Origin: Chromatiales bacterium
Lineage (GTDB): Bacteria > Pseudomonadota > Gammaproteobacteria > Steroidobacterales > GCA-2729495
Reading direction: 5' to 3'
DNA length: 58,423 bases
NCBI GenBank assembly: GCA_016789885.1
Contig: JAEUPZ010000013.1
Location: 1-58,423 of the forward strand
The notes beneath the pieces were generated by a model, which worked only from the letters and a program-made list of their open reading frames with translations, made no database searches and was not told the origin of the DNA. Position 1 is the stretch's first letter. Each line of letters starts with the position of its first letter. The position numbers and the translations under genes are program-made. Below are positions 58,315-58,423 of this stretch, piece after piece.

Positions 58315-58423
58315 GGCGGTGGCAAGGCGACGCCCGAACGCCCGGGCGGGCGCAGGATGGGGGCCGCAGCCCCGGTTTTCAAGGCGGGCCCGGGTTCAGG
58401 GCTGGCCGTAGAGCCCCGCGCCG

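Noticed and set aside
58396..58423. Possible C-terminus (GAGLYGQP-stop) of a minus-strand gene at the window edge
   Set aside because: Only eight codons are visible, too few to support a gene.

Overview
The window comes from a high-GC gammaproteobacterium. The block from chpC/chpA/pilJ/pilI/pilH/pilG through gshB, tonB, yqgE and ruvX to the PilT-type ATPases, yggS, proC, yggT and a DUF4426 gene follows the order known from Pseudomonas aeruginosa. AmpD/AmpE, RppH, RsmE and a PEP-CTERM protein fit a Xanthomonadales, Nevskiales or Steroidobacterales-like lineage, but the sequence does not fix the genus.

Layout. 1-5.5 kb: a 5'-truncated M23 murein peptidase, then ppk1 and ppx facing each other, then rppH. 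5.6-12.3 kb: a cobalamin-uptake locus (btuC, btuD, a cobalamin riboswitch, btuB, an adenosyltransferase), interrupted between btuC and btuD by tyrA and a non-coding region. That region holds an excellent sigma-54 promoter, a run of A-rich AAN repeats and a strong terminator. I read it as an Hfq/Crc-decoy small RNA of the CrcZ type. 12.4-22.4 kb: an uncharacterised zinc-metallopeptidase/ATP-grasp pair, a Rieske oxygenase, the ampD-ampE-btuF operon, rsmE, a Na/Pi transporter and an esterase. 22.4-31.4 kb: the Chp/Pil chemosensory operon that controls type IV pili. PilJ here has almost no periplasmic part, and no CheR or CheB gene is present. 31.6-43.6 kb: gshB, apbE, tonB, yqgE, ruvX, an orphan PyrK-like flavoprotein, a PEP-CTERM protein with its own sigma-54 promoter, three PilT/PilU ATPases, yggS, proC, yggT and a DUF4426 gene. 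43.6-49.2 kb: an AllA-like, a TerB-like and a hydrolase gene, a His-rich zinc exporter, a PqaA-like protein, a CxxC protein and a GST.

49.2-56.4 kb is a variable island of short genes between gst and htpG. It has the anatomy of a decayed chromosomal integron: a truncated integron-integrase start on the minus strand, att-like cores, and three cassette-type genes on the plus strand that each begin 2-3 bases after a core. One attC closely resembles those of aadA cassettes. Further on are an in-frame HEPN-like/cupin reading frame, a frameshifted hicA with intact hicB beside a duplicated cupin tail, a HigB/HigA-type module with a palindromic operator, and an orphan FitA-like antitoxin.

How the genes work together: outer-membrane BtuB, TonB, periplasmic BtuF and the BtuCD transporter plus the adenosyltransferase import and activate cobalamin. 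Chp/Pil signalling, the retraction ATPases and perhaps TonB serve twitching motility. Two sigma-54 promoters (small RNA and PEP-CTERM gene) suggest RpoN links nutrient status to carbon regulation and surface or matrix traits.
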